This document shows positions 5,675-6,160 of a stretch of DNA of 6,160 nt, in pieces; within the stretch, counting starts at the first letter, position 1; each line of letters starts with the position of its first letter. Origin of the DNA: Candidatus Nanohaloarchaea archaeon (GTDB taxonomy: Archaea; EX4484-52; DAOVKX01); contig DAOVKX010000063.1 in NCBI GenBank assembly GCA_030631505.1, positions 1 through 6,160 of the forward strand, written 5' to 3'. The translations under genes were made by a program, and so were the position numbers. The notes beneath the pieces are model-generated. The model worked only from the letters and a program-made list of their open reading frames with translations. It did not search any database and was not told the origin of the DNA.

Positions 5675-5843
5675 TGTTGGTGTATTTGTTTTTTATCATC
5701 CAGAAGGAACAATTGCTACATATGAACACCCCAAATCTATGACTCCTTGTTGCCACACAATGCGTGGGACTCCATTTGAAAAAGAATATAGTGAAGAAGA
5801 ATTTCAGGAATATATGGAAAAACAAATTTGGATGATATATTAA
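5652..5843 (+). pseudogene. possible +1-frame C-terminal continuation of the Nudix-like gene
   Basis: In the frame one base ahead of the Nudix-like gene, an open stretch runs from 5652 to a TAA at 5841-5843. From 5673 on it encodes DVGVFVFYHPEG, then CCHTMRGTPFEKEY, then a charged helix ending QEYMEKQIWMIY, which looks like a genuine protein C-terminus. No ATG, GTG or TTG lies in this frame before 5739, so it cannot easily start on its own except as a 34-residue peptide. The junction is GAA TGA TGT: skipping the T of the stop codon joins the frames into a 412-residue product. Explanations are a sequencing error, a true inactivating frameshift, programmed +1 frameshifting, or the remnant of a different gene. 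No RNA structure that would stimulate frameshifting was evident to me. Confidence 0.5.
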
Positions 5844-5871
5844 AACTCTTGAATTAAAATCAGAAGAGTTT
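5843..5871. terminator. inverted repeat between convergent genes, possible terminator
   Basis: AAACTCTT (5843-5850) and AAGAGTTT (5864-5871) are perfect 8-bp inverted arms with a 13-base loop. They start at the last base of the TAA that ends the +1-frame tail and lie 18 bases short of the stop codon of the convergent HIT gene. The position fits a 3'-end element, although archaeal termination relies mainly on U-tracts (T5 at 5910-5914 and T7 at 5940-5946 downstream). Confidence 0.35.
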
Positions 5872-5888
5872 ATTCACTAGAGGTAATA

Positions 5889-6160
5889 TTACAAAAACCG
5901 CTTAATCTTCTTTTTGTATTCAAGGATTTTGGAAAGCTCTTTTTTTGTAGCATGGTGCTTCCAGTAGATTTTGAACAGGCCATCCCCCTTTTTTCTGGGA
6001 AATATATGGATATGCAGATGAAAAACACTTTGATTAGCACAGGCACCATTGCACTGGTAGATGTCTACCCCTTCATAGTCAAATGCCCGTTTCCCTACCT
6101 TTGCTAGTTTTGTAGCGACTTTAAACAGGTGCCCTGCCAGTTTTTCATCCAGTTCAAAAA
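5889..6160 (-). CDS. HIT family protein (histidine triad), C-terminal part
   Basis: This gene enters from the right edge; 89 residues and the TAA at 5891-5889 are visible, with the N-terminus outside the window. The triad motif HLHIHIF (residues 47-53 of the visible part) is the HIT active site, H-x-H-x-H-x-x, and is followed by PRKKGDG, the usual 'PR...GDG' of bacterial and archaeal HIT hydrolases. Upstream, YQCNGACANQSVF matches the strand and loop (normally N-x-G-x-x-A-x-Q-x-V-x-H) that leads into the triad. HIT proteins hydrolyse nucleoside phosphoramidates or dinucleoside polyphosphates through a nucleotidyl-His intermediate, so this is a cytoplasmic nucleotide hydrolase or transferase. 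The C-terminal tail (about 64-89) is Lys-rich and helical. Family members are usually about 110-150 residues, so perhaps 30-60 are missing. It converges on the Nudix-like gene; no functional link is shown. Confidence 0.92.
   Translation of the reverse strand, partial: FELDEKLAGHLFKVATKLAKVGKRAFDYEGVDIYQCNGACANQSVFHLHIHIFPRKKGDGLFKIYWKHHATKKELSKILEYKKKIKRFL

Noticed and set aside
5671..5745. ATGA-overlapping 24-codon frame starting ATGATG after the Nudix-like gene
   Set aside because: It is short and hydrophobic with no Shine-Dalgarno; the neighbouring frame over the same bases looks much more like protein.
5469..5825. minus-strand open frame of 118 codons starting MFFHIFLKFFF
   Set aside because: It is the reverse of Lys/Glu-rich coding sequence in the Nudix-like gene and its +1-frame tail; the Phe-rich start is the complement of GAA/AAA codons.
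1..6160. CRISPR array, insertion sequence, integrase or attachment site
   Set aside because: No regularly spaced direct repeats, transposase motifs or terminal inverted repeats were seen on either strand.

Overview
The window looks like a piece of an AT-rich archaeal genome, most likely a DPANN-type lineage such as Woesearchaeota or a relative. That assignment is an inference, resting on three things. Four genes have TATA-like elements (TTTAAATA, TATATTAATA and similar) roughly 20-35 bp before the start codon and no Shine-Dalgarno sequence, as expected for leaderless archaeal mRNAs. The one clear ribosome binding site is GAGGTGA, which matches archaeal 16S rRNA. The protein families (a dolichyl-phosphate-sugar-synthase-like GT2, a ribbon-helix-helix/nucleotidyltransferase fusion, a B12-type radical SAM protein) are also common in archaea.

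Layout from left to right. (1) A minus-strand pair: the GT2 glycosyltransferase (115-852), then one base later the start of an EamA/DMT-like membrane protein that runs off the left edge. (2) A divergent B12-binding-domain radical SAM gene (987-2396). (3) A 149-bp intergenic region with a palindrome and a TAGGAT inverted repeat. (4) An extended-SDR nucleotide-sugar epimerase carrying a zinc-ribbon-like insert (2546-3658). (5) A convergent minus-strand gene for an RHH domain fused to a sugar-nucleotidyltransferase-like domain (3664-4485). (6) A 118-bp divergent intergenic region that repeats the TAGGAT motif. (7) A Nudix-fold-like gene (4604-5674) with degenerate catalytic residues, whose reading appears to continue in the +1 frame to 5843. 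(8) The C-terminal part of a convergent HIT-family protein that runs off the right edge.

Together, genes 1-5 read as part of a surface-glycan island: nucleotide-sugar synthesis or sensing (nucleotidyltransferase, epimerase), transfer to a lipid carrier (GT2), possible movement across the membrane (EamA-like), and a radical SAM modification step. The Nudix-like and HIT proteins are nucleotide-handling families and may be unrelated neighbours.

The most interesting signal is regulatory. A 20-bp element (17/20 identical) sits directly upstream of the TATA elements of the epimerase gene and of the Nudix-like gene. The second copy lies in the promoter region of the RHH-nucleotidyltransferase gene itself. 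In both copies half-sites are spaced 11 bp apart, a spacing known for RHH repressors. This suggests an untested sugar-nucleotide-linked RHH regulator acting on its own neighbourhood.
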